From the NCBI GenBank assembly GCA_015223225.1, contig JADFCQ010000001.1, forward strand, positions 1,141,639 through 1,205,638: a stretch of 64,000 nt of DNA, written 5' to 3'. Position numbers and translations under genes: made by a program. Positions 63,847 to 64,000 of this stretch are shown here, one piece after another. The notes under the pieces are model-generated. The model did not search any database. It saw only the letters and a list, made by a program, of their open reading frames with translations, and had not been told where the DNA came from. This stretch comes from Acetobacteraceae bacterium H6797 (GTDB lineage Bacteria > Pseudomonadota > Alphaproteobacteria > Acetobacterales > Acetobacteraceae). How positions within the stretch are numbered: position 1 is the first letter of the stretch; the number at the start of each line of letters is the position of its first letter.

Positions 63847-63890
63847 AAAAAAGGCGAAGGGCGGCCCCCGCGCAAGCGGAAGCCGCCCTT
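63847..63890 (-). terminator. Intrinsic terminator downstream of pal
   Basis: GCCGCCCTT/AAGGGCGGC form a 9-bp stem (63857-63865 with 63882-63890), with an inner CCGC-GCAA-GCGG stem, and leftward transcription then meets TTTTTT at 63852-63847. It separates pal from cpoB. Confidence 0.8.
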
Positions 63891-63942
63891 GATCACCCTA
63901 CGTCACACGAGCCGGCGGGCCGGCGGCACGACGTTGGAAGGC

Positions 63943-64000
63943 TCAGCGAACCACCGAGACAGCGCGGCGGTTCTGGGCCCAGGCCTCTTCCGTCGAGCCG
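63943..64000 (-). CDS. pal: Peptidoglycan-associated lipoprotein Pal, C-terminal end only
   Basis: The last 18 codons of a leftward gene read GSTEEAWAQNRRAVSVVR followed by TGA. The EEAWAQNRRAV pattern is the conserved OmpA-like C-terminus of Pal, which holds the outer membrane to peptidoglycan. The next gene downstream is cpoB, the usual partner. The rest of the gene lies beyond base 64000. It has not been possible to check the N-terminal lipobox. Confidence 0.85.
   Translation of the reverse strand, partial: GSTEEAWAQNRRAVSVVR

Overview
The window is a 64 kb piece of a very GC-rich alphaproteobacterial chromosome. Gene content (membrane-type molybdenum aldehyde dehydrogenase with a triheme cytochrome subunit, a Bug-family solute-binding protein, a bacteriophytochrome with its own heme oxygenase, GTTC-N7-GTTC LexA sites, a TTAA-N7-TTAAC CtrA-type site) points to Acetobacteraceae, most likely a Roseomonas-like genus. 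This is inferred from content; no rRNA or tRNA gene is present to confirm it. No CRISPR array, prophage or intact insertion sequence is visible.

Layout. 1-4 kb: the 5' part of a thiamine-diphosphate enzyme translationally coupled to a Bug/TctC binding protein, then a small secreted proline-rich protein. 3.4-8.1 kb: a tightly overlapping pyrK-pyrD-amidase-pyrE operon divergent from a LysR regulator with a perfect T-N11-A box between them. 8.1-13 kb: a three-subunit molybdenum hydroxylase (2Fe-2S, Mo, cytochrome c) divergent from a single-domain ModE-like regulator, with an 18-6-18 inverted repeat between them. 13-17.8 kb: bphO-bphP light-sensing pair, a Crp/Fnr regulator and a GntR/FCD regulator. 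18-20.5 kb: class II aldolase and YtcJ-type amidohydrolase. 20.6-24 kb: an SsuABC-like ABC transporter led by its own LysR gene. 24-27.6 kb: TonB-dependent siderophore receptor plus iron-type binding protein behind a Fur-like box. 27.6-37 kb: IclR regulator and a cluster joining a complete peptide-type ABC importer to a luciferase-like flavin monooxygenase, a CMD-domain protein and two AhpD-like proteins, closed by a strong terminator. 37-39.2 kb: a short-chain dehydrogenase and two secreted proteins of unknown function. 39.5-56.3 kb: an exopolysaccharide locus (SLBB export protein; heparinase-like protein; Wzz; Wzy-like polymerase; initiating sugar transferase; two DegT aminotransferases; two GT4 glycosyltransferases; WecB epimerase; PglF/WbpM-type dehydratase; WbpA-type dehydrogenase). 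56.4-64 kb: a small secreted protein, an apparently SOS-controlled radical SAM gene, then housekeeping genes folP, ftsH, tilS, cpoB and the last codons of pal.

How the parts work together. Many neighbours overlap by 1-4 bp (ATGA, GTGA, TTGA or TGATG junctions), so the operons are compact and translationally coupled. Regulatory DNA is the most informative non-coding signal: candidate sites for LysR, ModE, Fur, CtrA and LexA lie next to genes of the matching function. Three repeat structures need explanation: a 163 bp element with 23 bp terminal inverted repeats at 39186-39348, a nested palindrome pair between two convergent genes at 58246-58391, and a palindromic intergenic element at 20484-20591 that supplies a stop codon. 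Most large open frames opposite the genes are GC-driven shadows and were left out.
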